From assembly GCF_033115175.1 (NCBI RefSeq), contig NC_084831.1:47586002-47650001 (forward strand): DNA of 64,000 nucleotides, read 5' to 3'. Of the stretch, positions 53,026-64,000 are shown in pieces. Source of the DNA: Lepus europaeus (lineage: Eukaryota; Chordata; Mammalia; Lagomorpha; Leporidae). A program made the position numbers and the translations under genes. Position 1 is the first letter of the stretch. Each line of letters begins with the position of its first letter. Under the pieces are notes generated by a model. The model did no database searches. It was not told the DNA's origin and saw only the letters and a list, made by a program, of their open reading frames with translations.

Positions 53026-53525
53026 TGAGAAAGACAGCACAGCTTCCCACCGCAGAAGTGCCCGGGAAGCATGATCACATCTCTGCCTGCACGTCCCCTG
53101 CTTGTCCCTGCCAGCAACCACCGGCACAGCCCATGCAGCCTTCCACGCAGCCTGTTCTGCCTTCCCTGAAGCCATCCAAGGGAAGCGCACTTGAAGCAGA
53201 ACAGCAGGACTTGCCACTCCACACAAGACGCCAGTCTTGCCAAGTCCTCCTCGAGCCAGGCTCCTGGAGGTGGGCCTCGTGCATTCCCATTGCATAAGTG
53301 TTATTCCAGCCAGTTCCTGGAATCGGAAATATGGCAAACCACTCACCTGGTGGGGTGCCCTGCCCGGGAAGGATGGCTGTTTGCTTAGCTGTGCCTCAGG
53401 GCCCTTTCCAGGAGACCAGCTTGTGAAAGGGTTTGTGGAGCAAGGCCCTTCTTAAGTCAAAGTCACTTATTTTCCCCATTCTTGAGAAAAAGTGACAAGG
53501 ACTTTTCCTCCCACTCACCTCTCAG
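53026..53525. other. Unassigned sequence
   Basis: Overlapping ORFs of 110 codons (both strands) without domains. No repeat recognised. Confidence 0.35.
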
Positions 53526-53529
53526 ACAC

Positions 53530-53900
53530 ACCCTATGTCCTGCTTCAGGCCTCCCCATCTCTGGCTGAAAACCACCAGTGGCCTCCGTGCTGGTCTCCCA
53601 GCCTCCACCTGGGGCCAGGAAGATCTTTCTAGATGCCAATCCTCTTACACGAGTCCCCAGCATAAAATCCTTCAGCAGCTCTCCACTGAATCGTTTCCAT
53701 TGAGAACATATTGCTGTTGTATTTGGAAAGAAGATGGTTTGAAATGCGTCTTCAAGTGTGCCTCCTACCCTAACAGGTAAGTTGCTTAAAAGAGGAAGAA
53801 TGTCTTGTTTTTCTCCCTATGCCTAGAACAAAGTTCATTGCCATACACGTAGGAGATAAGTACTCAACACATATGTATTGAAGGTCAATGAACTGTCAGT
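53530..53900 (+). repeat. L2 LINE fragment
   Basis: 'GTGGCCTCCGTGCTGGTCTCCCAGCCTCCACC', 'AAAATCCTTCAGCAGCTCTCCACTG', 'AAGAGGAAGAATGTCTTGTTTTTCTCC' and 'AGGAGATAAGTACTCAACACATATGTATTGAAGG' give the L2 3'-end order. Confidence 0.75.
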
Positions 53901-54268
53901 GATGGTCAATCCAAGCTCATGAAGAATAGTGGTAAACCTCATATAACTACAACCCGGCTCATAAAATCCTAGCCAAGTTTATCCGGTGTGTGCAGCATTA
54001 TCTGAGATAAAAGGCGCAATTTTTGATACTGAAAATAGTCCTTAGACCTTCTTTGTCAGCTCCGATTAGAACTCCAGATTGGGATTTGTTAAGTTAATGA
54101 ATTCATTCATTCATATATCTCACTTTTATACCAAAGAGGAAGTCACTGGTCTCCAAATTGCCCAAGCTTTCTCATTTTGATGCACCCCCCAGGACAAAGC
54201 TAGGTAGTGAGTGGAAATTACCAGAATTATTTCAGGCACCTATTTAGAACCTCAGTGATAGAGTTTCC
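53901..54268. other. Unassigned sequence
   Basis: A short (ATTC)n patch at 54100-54112. Nothing else. Confidence 0.3.
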
Positions 54269-54269
54269 A

Positions 54270-54410
54270 GCAGCTTAAGTCTCAGGGATTAAATCTGTAT
54301 TCTGCCATTTACCAGCTCTGTGAAATGGAGCAAACTACTTAACTTCCCAAGACTCCTCGTTTTCATCAGCTCAGAAGTCCATTGTAAAAAATATGTGAAA
54401 TGACAAAGCA
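54270..54410 (+). repeat. MIR SINE fragment
   Basis: 'AAATCTGTATTCTGCCATTTACCAGCTCTGTGAAATGGAGCAAACTACTTAACTTCCC' is a MIR core. Confidence 0.7.
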
Positions 54411-56385
54411 TTTCGTACGCTATTGGCTGGTGGATGCAAGGAGCTCAGGCAACCTCTGAAATCATTAAAAGAGCTTAACATGCAGCCTGGCTCTTGCAAG
54501 ATTGGGCACTTGCATTGGAGGGACAGTGTCTCACTCGTCATGCCTGCCTCATCACCTTCCTAAGTAACGGGCCTGCACGGTGTGGGCACTCGGCAAATGA
54601 CTGTGGACGGGAATTGACGTAAGGCATGGATGCATCCACACCACTGGCCTCTTACAAGAACGAGGCCAAGGCTCTAGGAACCGCAGTGAGCTCTGATTCA
54701 GCCTTGCATCTGCAAGGCAGAGAGAACACACTGCCACAGAAAGCAGTAGATGACTCAGTCTTCAAGGGGCCTTCCAGCACACTGGTTTCTTTCCTTCCTT
54801 GCTGAGTTTGCACAACTTTGGGATTGATCCTACAGCTCCAGGAGCTGAGAAACCTGGTTTGATTATCCCCCGTACTCCCCTTCCGGAGCTGACTCCTCTC
54901 TTCTGCACACCAAGGGCTGATCTCCTAGAAGCTGTGTTGCTTGTACATTACTGTACAGTGACAGTAGGAAGCTACCGTCACATGGAAGTGGAAGGCTCAG
55001 AGTAGCTCAGCCAGGACACTCTCTCTCTGCGGGCCACCCTGCTTCGGATGGCACATCACACCCTGCAGGTTGCCAGGTGAGCTAAGGATCAGCACAAGAG
55101 GAGTTAGCAGAATCAACCATCTAACAGCACCCAATTAAGATAACCTCATGTGACCCCCAGCACACAGCATGGACAAAGCACTACAATTTCCCTCCTTCCC
55201 TCTTCAAATATATTTAAGATCTGGGCTTGGATTAAGATCAGCTGACTCTCGGAGTCCTGCGAGCCATCCTGTCTCCTCACTAATCCTCTTGTGTCTATCT
55301 TAAACTTTAACTCTCTGAGGATAATCTTGTCTCCACATTTCCAAGTTCTCCTGGGAAGTGCCTCCTGGTCGTGTGTACTGGGAACAATGGTTTTCCTTGA
55401 AAAAAGCCTGCTTCAGTGGAATGAGCATAAAATCTACAGACAGGAAGGTGGTGTTAAGGAGTCCAGACGCTTGAATGAGAGGAACCTCATCTCATCTATT
55501 CAATGGGAGTGAAGTGTTACTAACTTCTGCAGTGCAGTGGCAAGGGTCAAGGGAGGTTAAGGGTGTTATCGACTCCATGCAATGTGTTACTCATTATTTT
55601 TGCTCTTCTTATATAAGGTCTGGGAAGAAGAAAGTCACAGTTTGACTCTCATTAAGGGAGTTTGTAATTGAAGCAAACAGAAAAGCCACCCTTTATATGA
55701 GAGGCTGAACACTTAACCCATTAGGTAGCTGTTTTCTCTCCCAGGCCATCCTCATCTCTTGTGCGTCTGAAATAGTGGTCCCAGACTTCCCTAAAGGACA
55801 CGTCTGAGGAAGCATCCAATTGAACCAATTTCCTGAAGAGCCGTCTGGGGAGAGGTTCAATGTTTTTGCCCCATCTTGCACGTAACTGGAAGTTCCAGTG
55901 AATAAACGCCAAGGACTGGGTGGAGATTCATACAGAAAATAGCCAGGCTTTCTGGATACCAGAAGGAGTTGACTTGGGGTTGCGTTGATTCAGCTGTCAA
56001 GCAGGGGCAGACACAAGGATTCCTTCTCAGTGAGAGCTAGCCAGCCCTCCCCTTGCAGCATGAACAGTATTTGGCAAATGCGTCTACCTGGAGGGCCATC
56101 CATCCGGGGTCAGCCCCATGGTGCCCCAGAGAACTGGGAGGTCCTTGCAAAACATCCGCTGCTGTTAATTACAGAACGGTATGCTCTCGAAACCAAAGCA
56201 GATGTTGTCTTTTAGCTTTCTCATTCTGTTACGAGCCTTGATTCTCCTGCTTCTTACTTCCTACCATCCGCCTTTTGCTCCAAACAATAGAAGTTCTCAC
56301 TGGAATCTCCTCATGCCCCACCACATCCAACCTCTGTGTCTGCACTCACACTATTATTTGTGAACATTTGGCAGCCAAGGGAGGG
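54411..56385. other. Unassigned 2-kb stretch without recognised repeats
   Basis: The longest repeat-poor segment in the right half. I looked for splice-flanked open frames and for retrocopy signatures and found none I could defend. ORFs are all under 80 codons. Confidence 0.4.
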
Positions 56386-56389
56386 AACT

Positions 56390-56545
56390 CATGGAGGATC
56401 GTATCTATAGATTCACAGCATCTAGCATGGTATCCACACAAGAAGTAGTTCAATAAGTATTGGGTGGATGAATGAATGATTCAGTGAATGAACACAAGAT
56501 AAGGAGACAAATGAATGGATGAGTTTGTGAATGAATTAACGAATA
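56390..56545 (+). repeat. L2 LINE 3' end
   Basis: 'CACAGCATCTAGCATGGTATCCACACAAGAAGTAGTTCAATAAGTATTGGGTGGATGAATGAATG' with an extended (GAAT)n tail is typical of the L2 terminus. Confidence 0.75.
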
Positions 56546-56934
56546 CATGGAAACCTGTACTTTTCTTCCTCAAAGATGACCTAGTGGACTTCTTTGTTCT
56601 ACTCTAGAATGGTCCGGCAACCTATCACTACAACACAAAAGATCAAAATGAGCTTAGATTTATTGTACTCACAACTTCCCCATGACCACGTCGGGAGCCT
56701 GGTCCCAGAAGGCTGACATCTAGGTGTGCTGATCGGGGTGAACTCTAATCTGTAACCTCTTCAGTAAGGTAATGGGTTGTTTGTCAAAAACCAAGATTGT
56801 GCCCCTGTAATGAATGACTTGAGTCAATGCCACGTTTCTTCTATTTGTCAAAACAGGGTCTACAGAGACAAAAACAAAACTGATGGTTTGTAAGTGCCCA
56901 GGGGCGTGGGCTTTCCTTCCAGCTGCCACATGAT

Positions 56935-57065
56935 GTAAATGTCTTTCTCCTTCATTCCACTGCTGAAAAAGCTGAGTCCCCAGTGGTGATATGATTTGCT
57001 CAGAGTCACGTCATTCATTCACGGATCCAAGGTTCAAATCAAGGCCTGCCCACGCTCTTCCCACC
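56935..57065 (-). repeat. MIR SINE (antisense)
   Basis: 'GAAAAAGCTGAGTCCCCAGTGGTGATATGATTTGCTCAGAGTCACGTC' with 'AAGGTTCAAATCAAGGCCTGCCC' follows reversed MIR order. Confidence 0.65.
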
Positions 57066-57083
57066 CACTATTAAGATGACCAG

Positions 57084-57258
57084 ATCAGTGGTTCTCAAAT
57101 TTAAAAATATCTGCAGGCTTTCTTTTCCTCATCCTCATATTTTCTGATTCAGGAGATCTGAGTTGGAAAGGAGAATCAGTATTTCTAACAAGTTCCTCAA
57201 TGACAGTGACGATGCTTGTCCTGGTGTCACACTTCTAGAACCATTTGGCTAAAGTGCC
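57084..57258 (+). mobile_element. MER5A-like hAT transposon relic
   Basis: It starts 'CAGTGGTTCTCAAATTTAAAAATATCTG' and contains 'TTTCTGATTCAGGAGATCTGAGTTGG' and 'AATCAGTATTTCTAACAAGTTCC', in MER5A order. Confidence 0.7.
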
Positions 57259-58390
57259 ATAAAGGAATATGAATTGCAGTTAATAGGAACCAACTACAAA
57301 TATGTTGAGCAAAAGGGAGCACTGTATGACAATGATATAGGGGCAGGCTCTGAAACTCAAAGAAAGGGTCCTAATTGGGTTTCTAATAGATCTGGAAGCA
57401 GAGATAGGTCTCTAGCTCTGTCTTTCACCTGTTTCTCTCTGAAACTTGCTTCATTCTTCTCCTTCTGCTCACATTTGCTTTGGAAGCTGCCTTCCTCTCC
57501 AGTGAAAACCAATAAGACTAGCAGTATCCTCAAAGGTTGTTCCATTCAGACTCAATGGCTGAATAAGTTACCAAGACTCTCTCAATATCCCAGTTCCAGT
57601 TCCAAGAGACTGACTTGAATTTGCTGCACATTCCTGGTCTAGTCATCTGTTAATAGAATACTGATGTGTATGGCATGCTGTAAATGGCTACCAGAGTCCT
57701 ATGGTAACCATCCAGATTGACAAAGAAGGGTGGTAGATGGAGAAAGAAATTGAGTAGTAAACCAAATAGCTGACTGCTATGGCTGGAGTACCTAAAGATA
57801 CATATACAAATGAGTAAGAAAGTTCTATTGATCATCAAACTGACCACAATGCAGGTGAACAAGGGCTGGGAAACCTTTTAGAACATACTGCTAATGGCCT
57901 TCAGAAATATTTCGCTTTTGACGAGAGGATATACGGTAAACAGTGAATCCATCTGGTTTGCAAACCCTCCCAAGCCAGTCTACCTAGACCATTCCTAGGG
58001 CTAAATAGAGTCAGTTCTATTTTCTTAGAAGGAGGACAATGGAATGTGGAATTTCAGCCCAGTGCAGTTGGCCAAGCTGGGTCAGGGAAAAGACACAGAT
58101 GACATTCATTAATGTTTTGCAAACCCACCTACCCCACCCCCACCCTATCACCTTACTCATTTTCAGTGGAAAAGCCTCAAGTTGAGACTGAACTTGAGAA
58201 AGATGGGGTTAGACATTCAGTGAGAACTTCCCACACAGACACTAGCCAAGGTACAGCACTGTATTGCCAAGAAGAAGGCCTTTCCAACAGATGCTGCTCT
58301 GTGTGCAGCTGAGCTGAGGTCCCTGTCCTGGGCCTATCTTAGAATAGTAGCCTAGCAGCCCCTCTGAATCACAGTTTTCTTGCTCCCATA
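57259..58390. other. Unassigned sequence
   Basis: No repeat or gene recognised. The 114-codon plus ORF (57274-57618) is Ser/Leu rich with no domain. Confidence 0.35.
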
Positions 58391-58394
58391 ATGA

Positions 58395-58575
58395 GAGTCC
58401 GGAGAGAAAACCATGCTGGGGGGGAAGTGCAGTGGAAAGAACATTGGACTTATGATGACACCTCTGTGAATACAACCTCTGGTTCTGACACACCAAGAAG
58501 CCACCCCAGGTAAGTCAGTTGGACCGTTTATCTTTCCATCACCTTCACTGGAGCTGGGGAACATAATCCTCCATA
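58395..58575 (+). repeat. MIR-like SINE
   Basis: 'AGTGCAGTGGAAAGAACATTGGACTTATGATGACACC', 'CCAGGTAAGTCAGTTGGACCGTTTATCTTTCCATCACC' resemble the MIR head and core. Confidence 0.5.
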
Positions 58576-60393
58576 GCTATCTGGAACATGAGGTTGCTGT
58601 AGCAGAGAGTGATTGAGAATACCACAGGTGACACTTAGCTGTTGGCCAGAACGAGGCCCCCACTGGCGTGCATGGTGTTTGAACTTGAATTAGTGGAAGG
58701 TAGCCCCTCCTACATATCTCTGAAAGTTGACTGTGGATGGCTTACACCCCCATAGGTGGGCACCCTTATATAGTGTTAAAAGATAAACTGAGGTACCTAA
58801 AATACTGGGAAGTTTGAGTAAATAGTGTCCATGGCTAGAACACCAAAGGTTGGGAAGCTCTGTAGAAAGGAATAGGAAGACAAGGCTTTCATGGAGTGAA
58901 TGTGGAGGCAAAGCAAGGAAATGTTTTGATTGGTTAAACTTTGAGCAATTGTCTATTTACTCTATCCTGATAGGAAATTGAACACAGTGTAACTATAGTC
59001 CAGTAAGCTGCCTGTGGTTGGCTAACCATAAGTTTCTTTTTTTTTTTTTTTAATTTTGACTTAGATTTCAGTTTGCTTACCTAGAAACCCAGGGCACCAG
59101 AGTCACCTAAGTCTAATGGCCTACCATGTAATTATTTTAATGACAGGGAACACCTCCCCAGTCTTCATGGTGGCCCCTGGGTCATGGTGCGCCCTTTATA
59201 AACGTGAATCTGCCCAATTTCAGAAGCTCAGGAGTGGTCTCAATCAGCCTTGGTGATTGCAAGAGGCAAAGAGAGTAGTCAAGGCAGCCATAACCACTAC
59301 CACCCCAGTCCAGGTTAAAAACCATTGGCTGGGCGGAGTTCTCACCCCTAGAAACCCACCCTCGCATCCACGCAAAAAGCCAAGGAGACAGTCACAGCCT
59401 ACACTGATATACTTAGCTGGAGGAAACACATAGTCGTTTAGAAGCTTCAAGCTGGCTGGTTTGTCGCAACACCCGCTCTGATGTTTACTCCCTGGGTCTC
59501 ACTCTCTCAGACATGTACTTACCATTACCCCCATTACCATGCCTATTGCATGTGGGTAGGGGTTTTACATGAAAGCTGTGTTAGAGCTGAGTGCTCCCAG
59601 GTACTAGAACCTACTAACACCAGTGAGCACTCAATCCACTGGCCCCTTTTCTCCTTTTTGCTAAACATCTATTTTTCTTTCATTCCTTCCTTTTGCTTCC
59701 ATCTTTGGGTAAAACACATAGAGCTCTATTCATATCCAAATGTATAATTTCCCACAATGCCCTGCGTATTTCCATTAGGCCATGGTGCCTGAACCTAGTA
59801 CGTGGAACCACAAGAAAGGAGCTCACAGCACAATCTGGATGTTGGTGCAGTGAGTCCTGAACTATTTGTGCTTATCTCTTCTTCCAGCCTTATTCTACCT
59901 CACTCTTGGCCTCCTAGGTCCGGACTTCACCGCCCGTATCCTGTTCATATCCTTCCACCACCCCCAGCTTGCATAATAAACTTGATGTTCCACACCTTCC
60001 TCCAGCTAGATATGGAGGTCCCTTCCCAGCTAACAACATTCTGGGTCTCTCCTCCCAGCCTGATCTTGTTTGCATAAACATGTCTCCCAGTGTGGCTGTG
60101 CCCCAGAAGCCTCACACCCTCAGCAGCCCCATTCTCTCTTGGGTTATTTGCCCAGAAGGCCACCCACCCCTGCAAATAGGAAGAGAGGGTGGAGAGCTGA
60201 GGGGAAAATCTTAGAGAAACTTGGAAGGAGCCAGAAGGCACCCTCCCTGGTAAGGGTAGAACCCATAGCCTTCCAGGCTGGGGAGAAAGACCACGTGACC
60301 CTCCTGAACTCCACACTAGGAGTAGACTGGTGGAGAGAATCTGGTGATGACTGAGAGGAGATGGTGCAGGTTCAAGAGAGACGTGGATATAAG
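58576..60393. other. Unassigned sequence
   Basis: Contains a T run at 59038-59052. No supported gene. The 205-codon minus ORF ending at 59945 begins inside a CSINE and has no domain. Confidence 0.4.
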
Positions 60394-60863
60394 GGAACTT
60401 CCAAAGCTTGTGGAAGAACGGAATTGGAAGATTATTATGGAGGCAGGTGTTTGGTGTAGCAGTAAAGATGCCATTCAGGACACCCACAGCGCCCAAGTTG
60501 AATCCTTGTTTTGCTGATTTCAGCTTCCTGTTAATATGCCCCCTAGGGAGCAGCTCAAGCACTTGAGTCCTTGCTTCCCATGTGGGAGACCCGGATGGAG
60601 TTCCAGGCTCCTGACTTTAGCTTGGCCCAGCCATGGCCGTTGCAGCCGTTTGGGGTGTGAATCAGTCAATGATGGAAGAGATCTCTCTTTTTCCACCTGT
60701 TTCCCTACTTGTTTCTTTGTCTCTTTCATTCTCTACATTTCAAAGGATTAACAGGGAACTACATAAAAATTTTAAAGAAGGTAAACTCATTTGGGTGCAA
60801 AGTATTCTGGAGTTCAAGCATGGCTTTTCGTAATTGGTATTTTTCACAAACCTTTGAAAACAT
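60394..60863. mobile_element. MITE-like palindromic DNA transposon, split by a CSINE
   Basis: The left end is GGAACTTCCAAAGCTTGTGG and the right end (reversed) GATGTTTTCAAAGGTTTGTG, with core 'AAACTCATTTGGGTGCAAAGTATTCTGG' on the right side. This is the same family as 41445-41566 in the opposite orientation, with a CSINE at about 60438-60757. Confidence 0.5.
60438..60757 (+). mobile_element. CSINE (old)
   Basis: 'GGAGGCAGGTGTTTGGTGTAGCAGTAAAGATGCC' head, 'TGGGAGACCCGGATGGAGTTCCAGGCTCC', 'GAATCAGTCAATGATGGAAGAG', and a decayed tail at 'ACATTTCAAAGGATTAACAGG'. Confidence 0.83.
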
Positions 60864-60989
60864 CTCTATATTTCATCAAGAGTTGAGCGAAAAGTCAATA
60901 CAGGTTCTTCTTAGGTTAATTGTTAGCCAATGCTTCCAGGATTGCCTACATTGTGTACATTGTTTCGATCCTCAAATGGTTCTGAAACC
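60864..60989. other. Unassigned sequence
   Basis: Short spacer between the MITE-like relic and an L2 fragment. Confidence 0.3.
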
Positions 60990-61255
60990 TGGGTTCTCCT
61001 TGTTTGCAGGCTCATCCCTCCAAAGCAGCCAGAGACCTTGCTGCTTGCCTGCCCAGAACCTTCCATGGCTTCCCATCACCTACACGGTGAAGCACCAGCT
61101 CTTCATCCTGCACACAGGCCCTGCCCGCTGGTCTTGGTAGATCTCCATCGTCATCCCAAGACCACCAGATCTCTGAAAACAGGGGCTACTTCTTCCTTTC
61201 TGTGTGTCCCAGTCACTGAGCACCTTCCCGACACCCATGGTCACTGCCAGTGCTA
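60990..61255 (+). repeat. L2 LINE fragment
   Basis: 'CAGAACCTTCCATGGCTTCCCATCACCTACACGGTGAAGCACCAGCTC' and 'AAAACAGGGGCTACTTCTTCCTTTCTGTGTGTCCC' are L2-type blocks in order. Confidence 0.65.
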
Positions 61256-62100
61256 GTGGCAACAATAGACTAGTGGTCAGTGTCACACTTCAGGTGCTCC
61301 TGGTTGGAACCCAATCCTGTTGATTTCAGCTCTCATCTGTGAGAAAAATAATAGTCAGGTTTTCAGCCCCCTCCATGGCCCTGGACCTTGCCCAATTCAT
61401 CCCCTGACTTGCTAGATTCTGCTGCTCAAGCTCCCTCCCACGTCAGTGCCTGCACGGCTGAGAGCCTTGAAAACTGGACCTGCCCCGGCTGCACAAGTGG
61501 GAAACAGCGAGGAGCCACTGCACGCCTGCAGCCAGGGAGGTGTTTTTCTAGTCTGAACCCGCACTCCCAGACAATCCCAAGAGATCCCGAGGCCAAGTAA
61601 ACGTCCGCTTGCAAAGGAACCTGACTCCCCACGGAGGCCACCCTAGCACCAAGCCCACCCCTGTCTTACTGCCCAAGGCCTGGTGGTCTGACACCCACTT
61701 CCTCTTCCACGTTCCACAACAATGAGATCTCCTGGAGTCCGTCTAGCTTCTGTTCCCACTTGCTTTTGTTCCAGAATGCCTCATGGAAAGCTTGCTACTT
61801 CTAAGTTTTCTTCCACGTAGGAGGGAATCCTCTGCTGTCCAGCAAAGCCAAGATCGTTGAGTGCACTCTGCAGAAGGGTTCAGTGCTGTGTGAGGCAGCG
61901 GTGCAGCGGCCCCCTCACTACAGACCCTCCTCACTTCTCTCCTCCAGGCTCAAATTGCCCAGAAAGGGTCATAGGAAGCAAAGCTCAGAGTCACACCAAG
62001 GACAAGCAAGCACTTGTCTCCTCGATGCGGTAATATTTCTGCTAACATATAAGCCTTTATAAAGGGAGACTTCTCTGGCTGACAGCTGGAATGATGGTGT
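61256..62100. other. Unassigned sequence
   Basis: Nothing recognised. ORFs of up to 81 codons are not supported. Confidence 0.35.
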
Positions 62101-62104
62101 TGGG

Positions 62105-62300
62105 GGAAGTTACTTTGTGAGGGTGAAACAGCAGGGACTATGAAACCAGAAGGCCCACGTTTCAGTTCTTGCAACTGGCGATGGATCCTTGACAAGTCGT
62201 TGAACTCTTCTGAGCCTCCTCTGCCGGGAGTCCGTGAAGTCAGGAAGATTCAAATCTGCCATGAGTTAGCAAGTGGAGGGCAGATAAATTGTGCCTTGAC
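62105..62300 (+). repeat. MIR SINE
   Basis: 'GGGACTATGAAACCAGAAGGCCCACGTTTCAGTTCTTGCAACTGGCGATGGATCCTTGACAAGTCGTTGAACTCTTCTGAGCCTCC' is in MIR order. Confidence 0.7.
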
Positions 62301-62501
62301 CACCAGGCTCCTCATCCATCCAAAGGAGAGCAAGTCTCACTTGAATCTTCTCAGCAACTTTTTGAGGTCATTCAGCTACTGGATAGGACTTGCAGTGAGT
62401 ACAGTTCTACCTATAGAACTTTGACGGAGCCCAGTTCTATCAAATTCCCAAATCACATCTCCCAAGACTCAGGATTCTAAATTGAAATAAGAAGGGGCAT
62501 C

Positions 62502-62836
62502 GGGGCCAGTACTGTAGCATAGCAGGTAAAGCCACAGCCTGAAGCACCGGCATCCCATATGGGCGCCGGTCCAACTCTCTGCTGCTCCACTTCCAATCTT
62601 CTCTCTGCTATGGCCTGGTAAAGCAGTAGAAGATGGCCCAGGTCCTTAGGCCCCTGCACCCATGTGGGAGACCGGAAAGAAGCTCATGGCTCCTGGCTTT
62701 GAATTAGCCCAGCTCCAGCCATGGCAGCCATCTGAGGAGTGAACCAATGGATGGAAGACTTCTTTCTCTCTCTGCCTCTCCTTCTCTCTGTGTAACTCTC
62801 CCTTTCAAATAAATAAGTAAATCTTTAAAAAAAAAT
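62502..62836 (+). mobile_element. CSINE
   Basis: 'GGGGCCAGTACTGTAGCATAGCAGG' head, 'CCCATATGGGCGCCGG' inner palindrome, complete body and 'AAATAAATAAGTAAATCTTTAAAAA' tail. AGAAGGGGCATC (62490-62501) and AGAAGAGCATC just after the tail are the target duplication. Confidence 0.94.
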
Positions 62837-62851
62837 AGAAGAAGAGCATCA

Positions 62852-63738
62852 GTCTCTGCCTTTACTGAACCCAGGTTCTGGAGGAGAGAAGTGATTTGTG
62901 CACCTGAAAGTATTTGTTTCACCTCCCTGACTGCTAGAAGAGGAGATGAAACCTGTGGGCTGGGCTTAGAAGAATGGGTTTGGTACATTCCCTTTTTGTT
63001 CATAACTTCTTGAAAAAGCAGACCAAATTTGTAGCTCCCCAGTGACACATATAACTGACCGGTTGACGTCGCTGGAATGTATCCTTACCTCATCTGCCCA
63101 TAGCTTTTTCCTTCTTTCCTAACTTTATCTCCTCTTTGCTGCATAGTTTTTCTTGAAGTGCATTTTGTCTTGCTCTTTCAAGTCCTGGAAAATCAGCTGC
63201 CTTCAAATACTTTGGGAACCAAGTAGAAGATAAGTCAATACATAATTCACAGAATAGCTCCCTGATGCCCCCATCCCTAAGTGCAGACAGGCAGTTGGAG
63301 TAAGCGCTGCTTGGCCAATGGCTGGTTTCAATCCTTACATTCCATCACCCCCCTGCCTTCAAAGCCCTCTCATTCCTGCAGTTGCAACCACTACCCTCTC
63401 CCATGGCACCCAAAGTTCACTAATTAGGGCCGTTGAGGAATCTGATGTGGGCAGCTGGAACTCACAGGAGCAAGTAAGTCAGCTTGCTGGGGCCACTCCA
63501 AAGATGCTCTTCATTTCAGGGAAGTTACACACAGAGCTTCCGCCAGGCCATGGTTCAGGCCCTGTCAGAGAGGTCTCGTCTGCATTTGTCCCTGTGCCTC
63601 TCTGCTGAGATTTTCAGTCCCATCTCCATAGTTCCCCCCTCCCTCCCAACTAAGCTTTCTTCTTCTAGAGCCTGGAACCCTAGCCAACCCAAACACCTGT
63701 AGCTGGGGCAGGAAAGGAACACAAAGTTCTGGACCAGA
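62852..63738. other. Unassigned sequence
   Basis: A possible L2-like piece at about 63340-63400 ('CTTCAAAGCCCTCTCATTCC'). Not certain. Confidence 0.35.
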
Positions 63739-63854
63739 GAAATCAGCCACAAACTTCGAAGTTAGAAGGCCAAGGTTGCACACAGAGTAGACCTTTGAAA
63801 TCAGCCACAAACTTGAAAGTTAGAAGGCCAAGGTCGCACACAGAGTGGACCTTT
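63739..63854 (+). repeat. 58-bp tandem duplication
   Basis: Two units, 63739-63796 and 63797-63854, each starting GAAATCAGCCACAAACTT and ending GACCTTT. They differ at only four positions, so the duplication is young. Confidence 0.95.
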
Positions 63855-64000
63855 GAAAACAGTGGGTCAGACAGAGATAGGAAGAATCCAGCAGGGCTCC
63901 CAGGAAGAATAACCTGAATTCACTTCCACGACTATGTTAGCATTTCCAAGGAAAGTTGAGTCACACTACAGGAAAATTGATGAATCATTTCAATTGAAAA

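Noticed and set aside
59945..60562. 205-codon ORF on minus
   Set aside because: It starts within a CSINE, crosses the MITE-like relic and has no recognisable domain or splice context.
63739..63854. CRISPR-like direct repeats
   Set aside because: Only two head-to-tail units without spacers, in mammalian DNA; a simple tandem duplication.

Overview
This window is mammalian nuclear DNA, and almost certainly from a leporid such as rabbit (Oryctolagus) or a close relative. The evidence is about 25 copies of the lagomorph tRNA-derived C-repeat (CSINE). They share a head near GGGGCCGGCGCTGTGGC, an inner CCCATATGGGCGCCGGTTC-like block, and a CT-rich segment followed by CAAATAAATAAATCTT and an A tail. 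They occur alongside lagomorph-type L1 copies with a characteristic G-rich 3' UTR. I see no host protein-coding exon I can defend, no functional RNA gene and no CRISPR array. The window looks like intergenic or deep intronic sequence built from retrotransposons of several ages. Layout by region. 0-9 kb: ancient repeats (L2, MIR, a hAT-type element) and three CSINEs, one of them split by a 470-bp solo LTR with an exact 6-bp target duplication. 9.2-11.3 kb: an old antisense L1/HAL1-type copy split by a 1.1-kb retroinsertion. That insertion's 3' half is lagomorph L1 3' UTR and its 5' half matches no other L1 copy here. 11.5-20.8 kb: dense MIR/L2/MER5A relics, two CSINEs and a retrocopy of HMGN1 mRNA (13.4-14.1 kb) that keeps one GT-AG-type intron. 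20.85-28.73 kb: a processed pseudogene of UBFD1 cut in two by a full-length (6.9 kb) antisense L1 with a perfect 18-bp target duplication. Its two ORFs have no frameshift and only four in-frame TGA codons. 28.8-37.5 kb: CSINEs, a 1-kb L2 and otherwise unassigned sequence. 37.7-40.3 kb: an L1 3' end split by a CSINE, next to an old L1 split by another CSINE. 40.3-45.4 kb: unassigned sequence with MIR/L2, a palindromic MITE-like element, a polypurine tract and a 24-bp minisatellite. 45.4-52.8 kb: a retrotransposon pile-up containing a tail-to-tail CSINE pair, a 5'-inverted (twin-primed) L1, two CSINEs at one target site and two more L1 3' ends. 52.8-64 kb: mostly unassigned sequence with MIR, L2, MER5A, two CSINEs, a second MITE-like copy split by a CSINE, and a 58-bp tandem duplication at the right end. 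Together these form a nested insertion record rather than a pathway: L2/MIR/MER5A/old L1 are oldest, retrocopies and lagomorph L1s follow, and CSINEs are often the innermost layer. Repeat names come from memory of family consensus sequences, not from a database search.
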